Shown in pieces: positions 1 through 14,400 of a stretch of DNA of 64,000 nt (its first letter is position 1; each line of letters opens with the position of its first letter). The stretch is from Brachyhypopomus gauderio (taxonomy: Eukaryota > Chordata > Actinopteri > Gymnotiformes > Hypopomidae): contig NC_135212.1 in NCBI RefSeq assembly GCF_052324685.1, positions 2,071,001-2,135,000 of the forward strand. The letters are read 5' to 3'. Below the pieces are notes generated by a model, which worked only from the letters and a program-made list of their open reading frames with translations, had not been told where the DNA came from and ran no database searches. The position numbers and the translations under genes were made by a program.

Positions 1-3000
1 TGTAGTATTGATATCCTAGTGCATATAGGCACTTCATGTGGCATATAGGCTGATATATCGCTGGTTATAAATGAGTTATAAATGACCTGTACAGTGAAGA
101 TAGCGGAGTGTCTGTGGGGTGGATGTTAATGCCTTCCTGCTGTTTGTGCATCCAGCGTCCTCGTTTCTGGCCACGTTCGTTCATTCCATCTCCGGACACG
201 TGCGTGTGCTCGTGCGTGTGCTCGTGCGTGTGGACAAAACCGCGAGACGTGGAAGACCATGAAAGCTGTACAGAAAACGTAGTTATAATTGCTTATTATT
301 CCAAAAAAAAAAATGGTGGATATTTTTTTCCAATTACAAAAAATCCTCACCCATAAAAAGTAATGCTGTTGTATCGCCTGAGTGAAATAATTATAAACCG
401 CATTAATGTGCAGTTTATTCTATGAGAAATGCATCGAATCACCAAGTTCAGATTATAGTTATAGTTAAGTTGATTATAGTTAAATAGCATTTTTACATTT
501 ATAGCTAAACTGTTTTTTTCATTTTAAACAACTTAAAAAAAACATCAATACCCACTAATCCCATAATGTTACAATCAACTCCAGGATTACTGGCACCCCT
601 GTTGAAAATGAGATAAAAACGAACATTACTGATTAAATGATCACAGATGTAAGTTGTGATATGTTGGGTTTATACAGCACTGAGCTGTTATGCCCCCCTG
701 GCAGAGGCAAACACAGCTTGGGCTGTAAACTCTAGCATGTCATAAAACTCATTATGCTTTTGACTTTCTAAAATGCTTTTTGACCACTAGAAGCACAACA
801 AGCCCAAAGCAGAAACGCTCCATCACCGTATCTGACTGAATTGCATTTTGTGGCGTGCACTTGGAGAACACTACTTTCACGGAGTTCTTCAACTCTAACT
901 AGAAGGAGGAACAGGGGCTGAATGGAGATGTGTGGAAGTTCACTGACATGAACGCTGTTCCAGTGGTGAACGCAGGACTGGTGGAGAAGTGACGTACACA
1001 CAGAGCCCAGGAATGACAACGTTGATCTGAGTCCAGAAATGCACAGTCCCAGGACTGCCAACAAGACCGGACCACACCCATACACAAAATATTTTATGTG
1101 AGTGTGAGTGTGTGTGCGCGTGTGTTTGAACAGGATGTTTGAGACAGAGGAGCGTCCTTCATCAACTGTGTCATTCAAAGCAATTCAGTGCCTCCATTAT
1201 ATTAAAATGATAAAAAATTGTATTTATCTTTGATTTGTGTACTTCACTACATTTTTAAATATCTCTACACATATATTTCAAAACCACTGTACATGTACAC
1301 TGTATATCAGCATGAAGACATAAACCCTACAAATGAAAGATTAATATTCTGCTTTATCGAGGCCCTTAAGAAGGGATGTAGTCTGTGGCATCCTGCAGTA
1401 TTTTGAACTGTTTAATCTCCTACAGGTTGAGATAAATGACCAGTCCAATAATAAATGAGGTACTGTAGTTTGCAACTGCTTCCTATGCAAATGTATTAAC
1501 ACAGCCATATAAAATTACTAGCAGCACAAATGGATAAATCGTTACTCATTCTTCCTCATGCACTCATTCAGTTGTCTTGTATTTCCTGTAAGAGGTGTAT
1601 TCAACTTTACGCCGGAGAAACCAAGAGACTTGCTGAGCCATCAGAATAAAGGACCTGTTGTTTCCAGTGGCAAGACATTTGAATGTTAGTGGACAATACA
1701 TGACATGGCAGATGTTGCTGTGGCAACTATAAACTCAAATAAACTCAAAGCAATTCAAAGAAAAATAAACTACAGCCCCAGAACTTTAGAACCCAAAGGA
1801 ATGAGTGGTATGATTCAAACATCTGGTTATTTCCAACATAAACTGGCTTGATTATCTAAAACGTCAGAAGCTATTTGCTTACACAGCTCATGAAGGACCT
1901 CTCCAAGCCTTATTTCATTATATTTCTGGATTACACCTTTAACTACAGTAAACTGAAGGAGCTCTCTAATCATCATCAGCTATATGTACATTGTGGGTAT
2001 ATTGGGAATGGTAACCACTGATCATGCAAATCAAACCTAGAGTTGATGAAAGCAACCTTTGGGAATACAAAACAGCCAGGAGATTCCTTTAACTTTATAG
2101 TGAGTTTAATTCCAAGTAGTTAATTCCATTTCGAAGTAGTCTGTTTTGAAGTTGTTCATTTGAAAGTCTTAACTGAAGATGGCTTCTTACTGAGGGTTAA
2201 GTGGCATATATTCGTACTATATAATTTCTATTGTAGAACCGTTGTATTTTACATCACACAGGACATGTAAAAAGTGCTGATACAGTATAATTTAAATTTG
2301 GTAGCACATGTTAGACCAATGTTGGCCACAGGATGGCACTATTGTCTGTTGGCGGGCTTCAGCTGCTACATTCACCCAAAAATCTATTTTCATATATACA
2401 TATATTACATTTTTTTTATGTTTATGTAGGATAAATACGTATACAACACTGCTTTTGGTGTTTGACTTTGGGTTTAGTGTTTGTTGTTTTTACATATGTT
2501 GTTTCACTACACAAGTCTGAAACTCCTTTGAATAAATTTAATACAACTTAACACTTCAAGAAAAAAACAAACAAACAATGAAATCAAAATCAAATCAAAA
2601 TGAGCGCAAACTTCTTCAAGTACAGTAGATGTGTCCCAGTGAACACCACTGCCACAACTGGCCCTCCTAACTATATGCAGGGTATATGCGGGGTATTTGC
2701 AGGGTATATGCAGGGTAATAATGCATATTAAAAAGACACCAAAGGGCCACCTAATATGTGCATGTGCATGTAGCATATTTGGCATGGCAATTATAGTATT
2801 TAATTAATACTGTAGTATTCATATATTCCACAATATATTGTGGAACTCATATAGTTTTATAGTATTTGTGAGTATCTGTGAGCACATCACGTTATGGCTT
2901 AAGTATGCCAGTGGAAAGTTGATGAGGTTAGTTTCTGGTTTGTGCTTTTATTGTTGCACATGTATGTACCATTACCTTGTGAGTTACTGATTTATTGAAC

Positions 3001-3539
3001 AGCATCACCATCATTGTTTATGTTTCAAATCAATTTAGCACAGAGTATATTCTCTGGTTAGTCTGTGTTTTTAACTTTTACTTGTCGGTGTATTCTGGAA
3101 TTATTTGGCAGCCTAGGAGCAGTGTGTCCACAGACATCAGGCTGTGTCTCGTCTCCAGCCCTGAGACAACTGTCTTCTACTCTACCTGGTTTCCCCTGTG
3201 CTTCATGAAAGGCTTCATGATTAGCTGTAAAGCTGAATCAGGTGTGTGGAGGGTTCAAACTGAGGCTGGAGTTGAGTGATTGGGGATTTGGAGAATTGAG
3301 TTGAGGAATTGACGTTTGAGTTCCATTGAGGAGTCAAGTTATTGAGGTGAGGAGCTCACCTGCAACAACACTGCTGCACTTCAGTCTAATAAAACAGAAC
3401 AGGAAGTGAACTATGCAGTGGAACCCTCCAGAACCCTTCAGAACCCTCCACTGCTTTGCGAAGTCTCATAGACATCTACATCACACAGTTCGAGTTTCTC
3501 GGACATGAATCTGCAAATAGTCATCCAGTAGGACACTCT
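1..3539. other. Intergenic DNA, AT-rich, no confident gene
   Basis: No gene could be assembled. Open frames here are short, lack splice context and resemble no family I recognise. There is a GT-rich stretch near 205-232 and a short GT tract near 1100-1125. A coding-looking segment at 903-992 is listed separately. Near 2683-2717 the sequence GGGTATATGC/GGGTATTTGC is repeated a few times in tandem. Nothing else stands out. Confidence 0.6.
903..992 (+). other. Candidate terminal coding exon, unassigned
   Basis: A pyrimidine-containing acceptor (TTCTTCAACTCTAACTAG, ending at 902) is followed by 29 codons and a TGA. The segment reads KEEQGLNGDVWKFTDM then NAVPVVNAGLVEK. Its codons are mostly G/C-ending and it reads like real protein, unlike its surroundings. 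It would be the last exon of a + strand gene whose other exons lie to the left or have decayed. I do not recognise the family and found no upstream partner exon in the preceding 900 bases. It could equally be a pseudogene relic or chance, because the upstream in-frame sequence is closed by the TAG of the proposed acceptor. Confidence 0.25.
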
Positions 3540-3822
3540 ATGTCAGGGATGTCAAAGTCAAATACATTGAGGGCCAAAAAACCAAATTTGCTACAAGCCG
3601 AGGGCCGGACTGGTTCAATGTTTATTAAAACATATTGAAATGATTGCACATAGCCTATTGAACCAAGACCTAACACAGTGTATATTATTTAATGCTTAAA
3701 TGAATAAAGCAATATTTTCTTATGGATCTGTCAGTAATTTCAAGTGAAAACATTTTTCAACAAGCAAACAGATAAAAACAAACTTCCTTCAAAGAAAACA
3801 TGTTATGTACATTAAATGAATA
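3540..3822. mobile_element. hAT-like transposon remnant
   Basis: The sequence opens with CAGGGATGTCAAAGTCAAAT and a GAGGGCC...GAGGGCCGG motif pair, typical of the ends of vertebrate hAT (Charlie-type) elements. It continues into AT-rich sequence of the kind found in fish hAT copies. No second terminal repeat or target duplication was found, because the right side runs into the region flanking the giant minisatellite. The family assignment comes from remembered terminal motifs and was not confirmed by a search. Confidence 0.5.
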
Positions 3823-3829
3823 AAGTAAT

Positions 3830-3970
3830 AAAGGTTTGAAAAGTGCTGAAATTTAGACTAAAGTACTTGAAAATGCTTGAAATTGTAACTTCGTTTCACA
3901 ACAAATATCTGTCTGACTGAACAGTTCTCTTGTATTATGTTAACAAATACGAGTCTCTTGTAATTCCAGG
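3830..3970 (+). repeat. Interspersed repeat flanking the giant array (copy 1)
   Basis: The segment begins AGGTTTGAAAAGTGCTG and includes AAAATGCTTG, CTGTCTGACTGAA and ACAAATACGAG. It aligns by eye over about 130 bases with 48349-48480, which sits in the same position next to an unrelated minisatellite. The two copies are diverged but colinear. This suggests a dispersed element whose 3' side is prone to tandem expansion. Confidence 0.6.
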
Positions 3971-6900
3971 ACGTGAGTGACCAGTGCCAGCATAACCAGT
4001 ATCTGTATAACCAGTGTCTACATAACCAGTGTCTGTATAACCAGTGTCTGTATAACCAGTGTCTACATAACCAGTGTCTGTATAACCAGTGTCTGTATAA
4101 CCAGTGTCTGCATAACCAGTGTCTGTATAACCAGTGTCTGTATAACCAGTGTCTGTATAACCAGTGTCTACATAACCAGTGTCTGTATAACCAGTGTCTG
4201 TATAACCAGTGTCTACATAACCAGTGTCTGTATAACCAGTGTCTGTATAACCAGTGTCTGCATAACCAGTGTCTGTATAACCAGTGTCTGTATAACCAGT
4301 GTCTGTATAACCAGTGTCTACATAACCAGTGTCTGTATAACCAGTGTCTGTATAACCAGTGTCTGTATAACCAGTGTCTACATAACCAGTGTCTGTATAA
4401 CCAGTGTCTACATAACCAGTGTCTGTATAACCAGTGTCTACATAACCAGTGTCTGTATAACCAGTGTCTGTATAACCAGTGTCTGTATAACCAGTGTCTG
4501 TATAACCAGTGTCTACATAACCAGTGTCTGTATAACCAGTGTCTGTATAACCAGTGTCTGCATAACCAGTGTCTGTATAACCAGTGTCTGTATAACCAGT
4601 GTCTGTATAACCAGTGTCTGTATAACCAGTGTCTACATAACCAGTGTCTGTATAACCAGTGTCTGTATAACCAGTGTCTACATAACCAGTGTCTGTATAA
4701 CCAGTGTCTACATAACCAGTGTCTGTATAACCAGTGTCTGTATAACCAGTGTGTGTATAACCAGTGTCTACATAACCAGTGTCTGTATAACCAGTGTCTG
4801 TATAACCAGTGTCTACATAACCAGTGTCTGTATAACCAGTGTCTGTATAACCAGTGTCTGTATAACCAGTGTCTACATAACCAGTGTCTGTATAACCAGT
4901 GTCTACATAACCAGTGTCTGTATAACCAGTGTCTGTATAACCAGTGTGTGTATAACCAGTGTCTACATAACCAGTGTCTGTATAACCAGTGCCAGCATAA
5001 CCAGTATCTGTATAACCAGTGTCTACATAACCAGTGTCTGTATAACCAGTGTCTGTATAACCAGTGTCTACATAACCAGTGTCTGTATAACCAGTGTCTG
5101 TATAACCAGTGTCTGCATAACCAGTGTCTGTATAACCAGTGTCTGTATAACCAGTGTCTGTATAACCAGTGTCTACATAACCAGTGTCTGTATAACCAGT
5201 GTCTGTATAACCAGTGTCTACATAACCAGTGTCTGTATAACCAGTGTCTGTATAACCAGTGTCTGCATAACCAGTGTCTGTATAACCAGTGTCTGTATAA
5301 CCAGTGTCTGTATAACCAGTGTCTGTATAACCAGTGTCTGTATAACCAGTGTCTACATAACCAGTGTCTGTATAACCAGTGTCTGTATAACCAGTGTCTA
5401 CATAACCAGTGTCTGTATAACCAGTGTCTGTATAACCAGTGTCTGTATAACCAGTGTCTACATAACCAGTGTCTGTATAACCAGTGTCTGTATAACCAGT
5501 GTCTACATAACCAGTGTCTGTATAACCAGTGTCTGTATAACCAGTGTCTGTATAACCAGTGTCTACATAACCAGTGTCTGTATAACCAGTGTCTACATAA
5601 CCAGTGTCTGTATAACCAGTGTCTGTATAACCAGTGTGTGTATAACCAGTGTCTACATAACCAGTGTCTGTATAACCAGTGCCAGCATAACCAGTATCTG
5701 TATAACCAGTGTCTACATAACCAGTGTCTGTATAACCAGTGTCTGTATAACCAGTGTCTACATAACCAGTGTCTGTATAACCAGTGTCTGTATAACCAGT
5801 GTCTGCATAACCAGTGTCTGTATAACCAGTGTCTGTATAACCAGTGTCTGTATAACCAGTGTCTACATAACCAGTGTCTGTATAACCAGTGTCTGTATAA
5901 CCAGTGTCTACATAACCAGTGTCTGTATAACCAGTGTCTGTATAACCAGTGTCTGCATAACCAGTGTCTGTATAACCAGTGTCTGTATAACCAGTGTCTG
6001 TATAACCAGTGTCTACATAACCAGTGTCTGTATAACCAGTGTCTGTATAACCAGTGTCTACATAACCAGTGTCTGTATAACCAGTGTCTGTATAACCAGT
6101 GTCTGTATAACCAGTGTCTACATAACCAGTGTCTGTATAACCAGTGTCTGTATAACCAGTGTCTACATAACCAGTGTCTGTATAACCAGTGTCTACATAA
6201 CCAGTGTCTGTATAACCAGTGTCTGTATAACCAGTGTCTGTATAACCAGTGTCTGTATAACCAGTGTCTACATAACCAGTGTCTGTATAACCAGTGTCTG
6301 TATAACCAGTGTCTGCATAACCAGTGTCTGTATAACCAGTGTCTGTATAACCAGTGTCTACATAACCAGTGTCTGTATAACCAGTGTCTGTATAACCAGT
6401 GTCTGTATAACCAGTGTCTACATAACCAGTGTCTGTATAACCAGTGTCTGTATAACCAGTGTCTACATAACCAGTGTCTGTATAACCAGTGTCTACATAA
6501 CCAGTGTCTGTATAACCAGTGTCTGTATAACCAGTGTGTGTATAACCAGTGTCTACATAACCAGTGTCTGTATAACCAGTGTCTGTATAACCAGTGTCTA
6601 CATAACCAGTGTCTGTATAACCAGTGTCTACATAACCAGTGTCTGTATAACCAGTGTCTACATAACCAGTGTCTGTATAACCAGTGTCTGTATAACCAGT
6701 GTCTACATAACCAGTGTCTGTATAACCAGTGTCTGTATAACCAGTGTCTACATAACCAGTGTCTGTATAACCAGTGTCTGCATAACCAGTGTTTGTATAA
6801 CCAGTGTCTGTATAACCAGTGTCTGCATAACCAGTGTCTGTATAACCAGTGTCTACATAACTAGTGTCTACATAATCAGTGTCTGTATAACCAGTGTCTG

Positions 6901-8430
6901 TATAACCAGTGTCTACATAACCAGTGTCTACATAACCAGTGTCTGTATAACCAGTGTCTGTATAACCAGTGTCTACATAACCAGTGTCTACATAACCAGT
7001 GTCTGTATAACCAGTGTCTACATAACCAGTGTCTGTATAACCAGTGTCTGTATAACCAGTGTCTACATAACCAGTGTCTGTATAACCAGTGTCTGTATAA
7101 CCAGTGTCTGCATAACCAGTGTCTGTATAACCAGTGTCTGTATAACCAGTGTCTGTATAACCAGTGTCTACATAACCAGTGTCTGTATAACCAGTGTCTG
7201 TATAACCAGTGTCTGTATAACCAGTGTCTACATAACCAGTGTCTGTATAACCAGTGTCTGTATAACCAGTGTCTGTATAACCAGTGTCTACATAACCAGT
7301 GTCTGTATAACCAGTGTCTGTATAACCAGTGTCTGTATAACCAGTGTCTACATAACCAGTGTCTGTATAACCAGTGTCTACATAACCAGTGTCTGTATAA
7401 CCAGTGTCTGTATAACCAGTGTCTGTATAACCAGTGTCTACATAACCAGTGTCTGTATAACCAGTGTCTGTATAACCAGTGTCTGCATAACCAGTGTCTG
7501 TATAACCAGTGTCTGCATAACCAGTGTCTGTATAACCAGTGTCTGCATAACCAGTGTCTGTATAACCAGTGTCTGTATAACCAGTGTCTACATAACCAGT
7601 GTCTGTATAACCAGTGTCTACATAACCAGTGTCTGTATAACCAGTGTCTGTATAACCAGTGTCTGTATAACCAGTGTCTACATAACCAGTGTCTGTATAA
7701 CCAGTGTCTGTATAACCAGTGTCTGCATAACCAGTGTCTGTATAACCAGTGTCTGCATAACCAGTGTCTGTATAACCAGTGTCTGCATAACCAGTGTCTG
7801 TATAACCAGTGTCTGTATAACCAGTGTCTACATAACCAGTGTCTGTATAACCAGTGTCTACATAACCAGTGTCTGTATAACCAGTGTCTGTATAACCAGT
7901 GTCTGTATAACCAGTGTCTGCATAACCAGTGTCTGTATAACCAGTGTCTGTATAACCAGTGTCTGTATAACCAGTGTCTACATAACCAGTGTCTGTATAA
8001 CCAGTGTCTGTATAACCAGTGTCTGTATAACCAGTGTCTACATAACCAGTGTCTGTATAACCAGTGTCTGTATAACCAGTGTCTGCATAACCAGTGTCTG
8101 TATAACCAGTGTCTGTATAACCAGTGTCTGTATAACCAGTGTCTACATAACCAGTGTCTGTATAACCAGTGTCTGTATAACCAGTGTCTACATAACCAGT
8201 GTCTGTATAACCAGTGTCTGTATAACCAGTGTCTGCATAACCAGTGTCTGTATAACCAGTGTCTGTATAACCAGTGTCTGTATAACCAGTGTCTACATAA
8301 CCAGTGTCTGTATAACCAGTGTCTGTATAACCAGTGTCTGTATAACCAGTGTCTGTATAACCAGTGTCTACATAACCAGTGTCTGTATAACCAGTGTCTG
8401 TATAACCAGTGTCTACATAACCAGTGTCTG

Positions 8431-11400
8431 TATAACCAGTGTCTGTATAACCAGTGTCTACATAACCAGTGTCTGTATAACCAGTGTCTGTATAACCAGT
8501 GTCTACATAACCAGTGTCTGTATAACCAGTGTCTGTATAACCAGTGTCTGTATAACCAGTGTCTACATAACCAGTGTCTGTATAACCAGTGTCTACATAA
8601 CCAGTGTCTGTATAACCAGTGTCTGTATAACCAGTGTGTGTATAACCAGTGTCTACATAACCAGTGTCTGTATAACCAGTGCCAGCATAACCAGTATCTG
8701 TATAACCAGTGTCTACATAACCAGTGTCTGTATAACCAGTGTCTGTATAACCAGTGTCTACATAACCAGTGTCTGTATAACCAGTGTCTGTATAACCAGT
8801 GTCTGCATAACCAGTGTCTGTATAACCAGTGTCTGTATAACCAGTGTCTGTATAACCAGTGTCTACATAACCAGTGTCTGTATAACCAGTGTCTGTATAA
8901 CCAGTGTCTACATAACCAGTGTCTGTATAACCAGTGTCTGTATAACCAGTGTCTGCATAACCAGTGTCTGTATAACCAGTGTCTGTATAACCAGTGTCTG
9001 TATAACCAGTGTCTACATAACCAGTGTCTGTATAACCAGTGTCTGTATAACCAGTGTCTACATAACCAGTGTCTGTATAACCAGTGTCTGTATAACCAGT
9101 GTCTGTATAATCAGTGTCTACATAACCAGTGTCTGTATAACCAGTGTCTGTATAACCAGTGTCTACATAACCAGTGTCTGTATAACCAGTGTCTACATAA
9201 CCAGTGTCTGTATAACCAGTGTCTGTATAACCAGTGTCTGTATAACCAGTGTCTGTATAACCAGTGTCTACATAACCAGTGTCTGTATAACCAGTGTCTG
9301 TATAACCAGTGTCTGCATAACCAGTGTCTGCATAACCAGTGTCTGTATAACCAGTGTCTGTATAACCAGTGTCTGTATAACCAGTGTCTGTATAACCAGT
9401 GTCTGTATAACCAGTGTCTACATAACCAGTGTCTGTATAACCAGTGTCTACATAACCAGTGTCTGTATAACCAGTGTCTACATAACCAGTGTCTGTATAA
9501 CCAGTGTCTGTATAACCAGTGTGTGTATAACCAGTGTCTACATAACCAGTGTCTGTATAACCAGTGTCTGTATAACCAGTGTCTACATAACCAGTGTCTG
9601 TATAACCAGTGTCTACATAACCAGTGTCTGTATAACCAGTGTCTACATAACCAGTGTCTGTATAACCAGTGTCTGTATAACCAGTGTCTACATAACCAGT
9701 GTCTGTATAACCAGTGTCTGTATAACCAGTGTCTACATAACCAGTGTCTGTATAACCAGTGTCTGCATAACCAGTGTTTGTATAACCAGTGTCTGTATAA
9801 CCAGTGTCTGCATAACCAGTGTCTGTATAACCAGTGTCTACATAACTAGTGTCTACATAATCAGTGTCTGTATAACCAGTGTCTGTATAACCAGTGTCTA
9901 CATAACCAGTGTCTACATAACCAGTGTCTGTATAACCAGTGTCTGTATAACCAGTGTCTACATAACCAGTGTCTACATAACCAGTGTCTGTATAACCAGT
10001 GTCTACATAACCAGTGTCTGTATAACCAGTGTCTGTATAACCAGTGTCTACATAACCAGTGTCTGTATAACCAGTGTCTGTATAACCAGTGTCTGCATAA
10101 CCAGTGTCTGTATAACCAGTGTCTGTATAACCAGTGTCTGTATAACCAGTGTCTACATAACCAGTGTCTGTATAACCAGTGTCTGTATAACCAGTGTCTG
10201 TATAACCAGTGTCTACATAACCAGTGTCTGTATAACCAGTGTCTGTATAACCAGTGTCTGTATAACCAGTGTCTACATAACCAGTGTCTGTATAACCAGT
10301 GTCTGTATAACCAGTGTCTGTATAACCAGTGTCTACATAACCAGTGTCTGTATAACCAGTGTCTACATAACCAGTGTCTGTATAACCAGTGTCTGTATAA
10401 CCAGTGTCTGTATAACCAGTGTCTACATAACCAGTGTCTGTATAACCAGTGTCTGTATAACCAGTGTCTGCATAACCAGTGTCTGTATAACCAGTGTCTG
10501 CATAACCAGTGTCTGTATAACCAGTGTCTGCATAACCAGTGTCTGTATAACCAGTGTCTGTATAACCAGTGTCTACATAACCAGTGTCTGTATAACCAGT
10601 GTCTACATAACCAGTGTCTGTATAACCAGTGTCTGTATAACCAGTGTCTGTATAACCAGTGTCTACATAACCAGTGTCTGTATAACCAGTGTCTGTATAA
10701 CCAGTGTCTGCATAACCAGTGTCTGTATAACCAGTGTCTGCATAACCAGTGTCTGTATAACCAGTGTCTGCATAACCAGTGTCTGTATAACCAGTGTCTG
10801 TATAACCAGTGTCTACATAACCAGTGTCTGTATAACCAGTGTCTACATAACCAGTGTCTGTATAACCAGTGTCTGTATAACCAGTGTCTGTATAACCAGT
10901 GTCTGCATAACCAGTGTCTGTATAACCAGTGTCTGTATAACCAGTGTCTGTATAACCAGTGTCTACATAACCAGTGTCTGTATAACCAGTGTCTGTATAA
11001 CCAGTGTCTGTATAACCAGTGTCTACATAACCAGTGTCTGTATAACCAGTGTCTGCATAACCAGTGTCTGTATAACCAGTGTCTGTATAACCAGTGTCTG
11101 TATAACCAGTGTCTACATAACCAGTGTCTGTATAACCAGTGTCTGTATAACCAGTGTCTACATAACCAGTGTCTGTATAACCAGTGTCTGTATAACCAGT
11201 GTCTGCATAACCAGTGTCTGTATAACCAGTGTCTGTATAACCAGTGTCTGTATAACCAGTGTCTACATAACCAGTGTCTGTATAACCAGTGTCTGTATAA
11301 CCAGTGTCTGTATAACCAGTGTCTGTATAACCAGTGTCTACATAACCAGTGTCTGTATAACCAGTGTCTGTATAACCAGTGTCTACATAACCAGTGTCTG

Positions 11401-14400
11401 TATAACCAGTGTCTGTATAACCAGTGTCTACATAACCAGTGTCTGTATAACCAGTGTCTGTATAACCAGTGTCTACATAACCAGTGTCTGTATAACCAGT
11501 GTCTGTATAACCAGTGTCTGTATAACCAGTGTCTACATAACCAGTGTCTGTATAACCAGTGTCTACATAACCAGTGTCTGTATAACCAGTGTCTGTATAA
11601 CCAGTGTGTGTATAACCAGTGTCTACATAACCAGTGTCTGTATAACCAGTGCCAGCATAACCAGTATCTGTATAACCAGTGTCTACATAACCAGTGTCTG
11701 TATAACCAGTGTCTGTATAACCAGTGTCTACATAACCAGTGTCTGTATAACCAGTGTCTGTATAACCAGTGTCTGCATAACCAGTGTCTGTATAACCAGT
11801 GTCTGTATAACCAGTGTCTGTATAACCAGTGTCTACATAACCAGTGTCTGTATAACCAGTGTCTGTATAACCAGTGTCTACATAACCAGTGTCTGTATAA
11901 CCAGTGTCTGTATAACCAGTGTCTGCATAACCAGTGTCTGTATAACCAGTGTCTGTATAACCAGTGTCTGTATAACCAGTGTCTACATAACCAGTGTCTG
12001 TATAACCAGTGTCTGTATAACCAGTGTCTACATAACCAGTGTCTGTATAACCAGTGTCTGTATAACCAGTGTCTGTATAACCAGTGTCTACATAACCAGT
12101 GTCTGTATAACCAGTGTCTGTATAACCAGTGTCTACATAACCAGTGTCTGTATAACCAGTGTCTACATAACCAGTGTCTGTATAACCAGTGTCTGTATAA
12201 CCAGTGTCTGTATAACCAGTGTCTACATAACCAGTGTCTGTATAACCAGTGTCTGTATAACCAGTGTCTGCATAACCAGTGTCTGTATAACCAGTGTCTG
12301 TATAACCAGTGTCTACATAACCAGTGTCTGTATAACCAGTGTCTGTATAACCAGTGTCTGTATAACCAGTGTCTACATAACCAGTGTCTGTATAACCAGT
12401 GTCTGTATAACCAGTGTCTACATAACCAGTGTCTGTATAACCAGTGTCTACATAACCAGTGTCTGTATAACCAGTGTCTGTATAACCAGTGTGTGTATAA
12501 CCAGTGTCTACATAACCAGTGTCTGTATAACCAGTGTCTGTATAACCAGTGTCTACATAACCAGTGTCTGTATAACCAGTGTCTACATAACCAGTGTCTG
12601 TATAACCAGTGTCTACATAACCAGTGTCTGTATAACCAGTGTCTGTATAACCAGTGTCTACATAACCAGTGTCTGTATAACCAGTGTCTGTATAACCAGT
12701 GTCTACATAACCAGTGTCTGTATAACCAGTGTCTGCATAACCAGTGTTTGTATAACCAGTGTCTGTATAACCAGTGTCTGCATAACCAGTGTCTGTATAA
12801 CCAGTGTCTACATAACTAGTGTCTACATAATCAGTGTCTGTATAACCAGTGTCTGTATAACCAGTGTCTACATAACCAGTGTCTACATAACCAGTGTCTG
12901 TATAACCAGTGTCTGTATAACCAGTGTCTACATAACCAGTGTCTACATAACCAGTGTCTGTATAACCAGTGTCTACATAACCAGTGTCTGTATAACCAGT
13001 GTCTGTATAACCAGTGTCTACATAACCAGTGTCTGTATAACCAGTGTCTGTATAACCAGTGTCTGCATAACCAGTGTCTGTATAACCAGTGTCTGTATAA
13101 CCAGTGTCTGTATAACCAGTGTCTACATAACCAGTGTCTGTATAACCAGTGTCTGTATAACCAGTGTCTGTATAACCAGTGTCTACATAACCAGTGTCTG
13201 TATAACCAGTGTCTGTATAACCAGTGTCTGTATAACCAGTGTCTACATAACCAGTGTCTGTATAACCAGTGTCTGTATAACCAGTGTCTGTATAACCAGT
13301 GTCTACATAACCAGTGTCTGTATAACCAGTGTCTACATAACCAGTGTCTGTATAACCAGTGTCTGTATAACCAGTGTCTGTATAACCAGTGTCTACATAA
13401 CCAGTGTCTGTATAACCAGTGTCTGTATAACCAGTGTCTGCATAACCAGTGTCTGTATAACCAGTGTCTGCATAACCAGTGTCTGTATAACCAGTGTCTG
13501 CATAACCAGTGTCTGTATAACCAGTGTCTGTATAACCAGTGTCTACATAACCAGTGTCTGTATAACCAGTGTCTACATAACCAGTGTCTGTATAACCAGT
13601 GTCTGTATAACCAGTGTCTGTATAACCAGTGTCTACATAACCAGTGTCTGTATAACCAGTGTCTGTATAACCAGTGTCTGCATAACCAGTGTCTGTATAA
13701 CCAGTGTCTGCATAACCAGTGTCTGTATAACCAGTGTCTGCATAACCAGTGTCTGTATAACCAGTGTCTGTATAACCAGTGTCTACATAACCAGTGTCTG
13801 TATAACCAGTGTCTACATAACCAGTGTCTGTATAACCAGTGTCTGCATAACCAGTGTCTGTATAACCAGTGTCTGCATAACCAGTGTCTGTATAACCAGT
13901 GTCTGCATAACCAGTGTCTGTATAACCAGTGTCTGCATAACCAGTGTCTGTATAACCAGTGTCTGTATAACCAGTGTCTACATAACCAGTGTCTGTATAA
14001 CCAGTGTCTGTATAACCAGTGTCTACATAACCAGTGTCTGTATAACCAGTGTCTGTATAACCAGTGTCTACATAACCAGTGTCTACATAACCAGTGTCTG
14101 TATAACCAGTGTCTACATAACCAGTGTCTGTATAACCAGTGTCTGTATAACCAGTGTCTGTATAACCAGTGTCTACATAACCAGTGTCTGTATAACCAGT
14201 GTCTGTATAACCAGTGTCTACATAACCAGTGTCTGTATAACCAGTGTCTGTATAACCAGTGTCTACATAACCAGTGTCTGTATAACCAGTGTCTGTATAA
14301 CCAGTGTTTGCATAACCAGTGTCTGTATAACCAGTGTCTGTATAACCAGTGTCTACATAACCAGTGTCTGTATAACCAGTGTCTGTATAACCAGTGTCTA

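Noticed and set aside
768-1178. 136-codon - strand frame
   Set aside because: Antisense to the candidate exon at 903-992, with an HTHTHT run from a GT tract; no domain.
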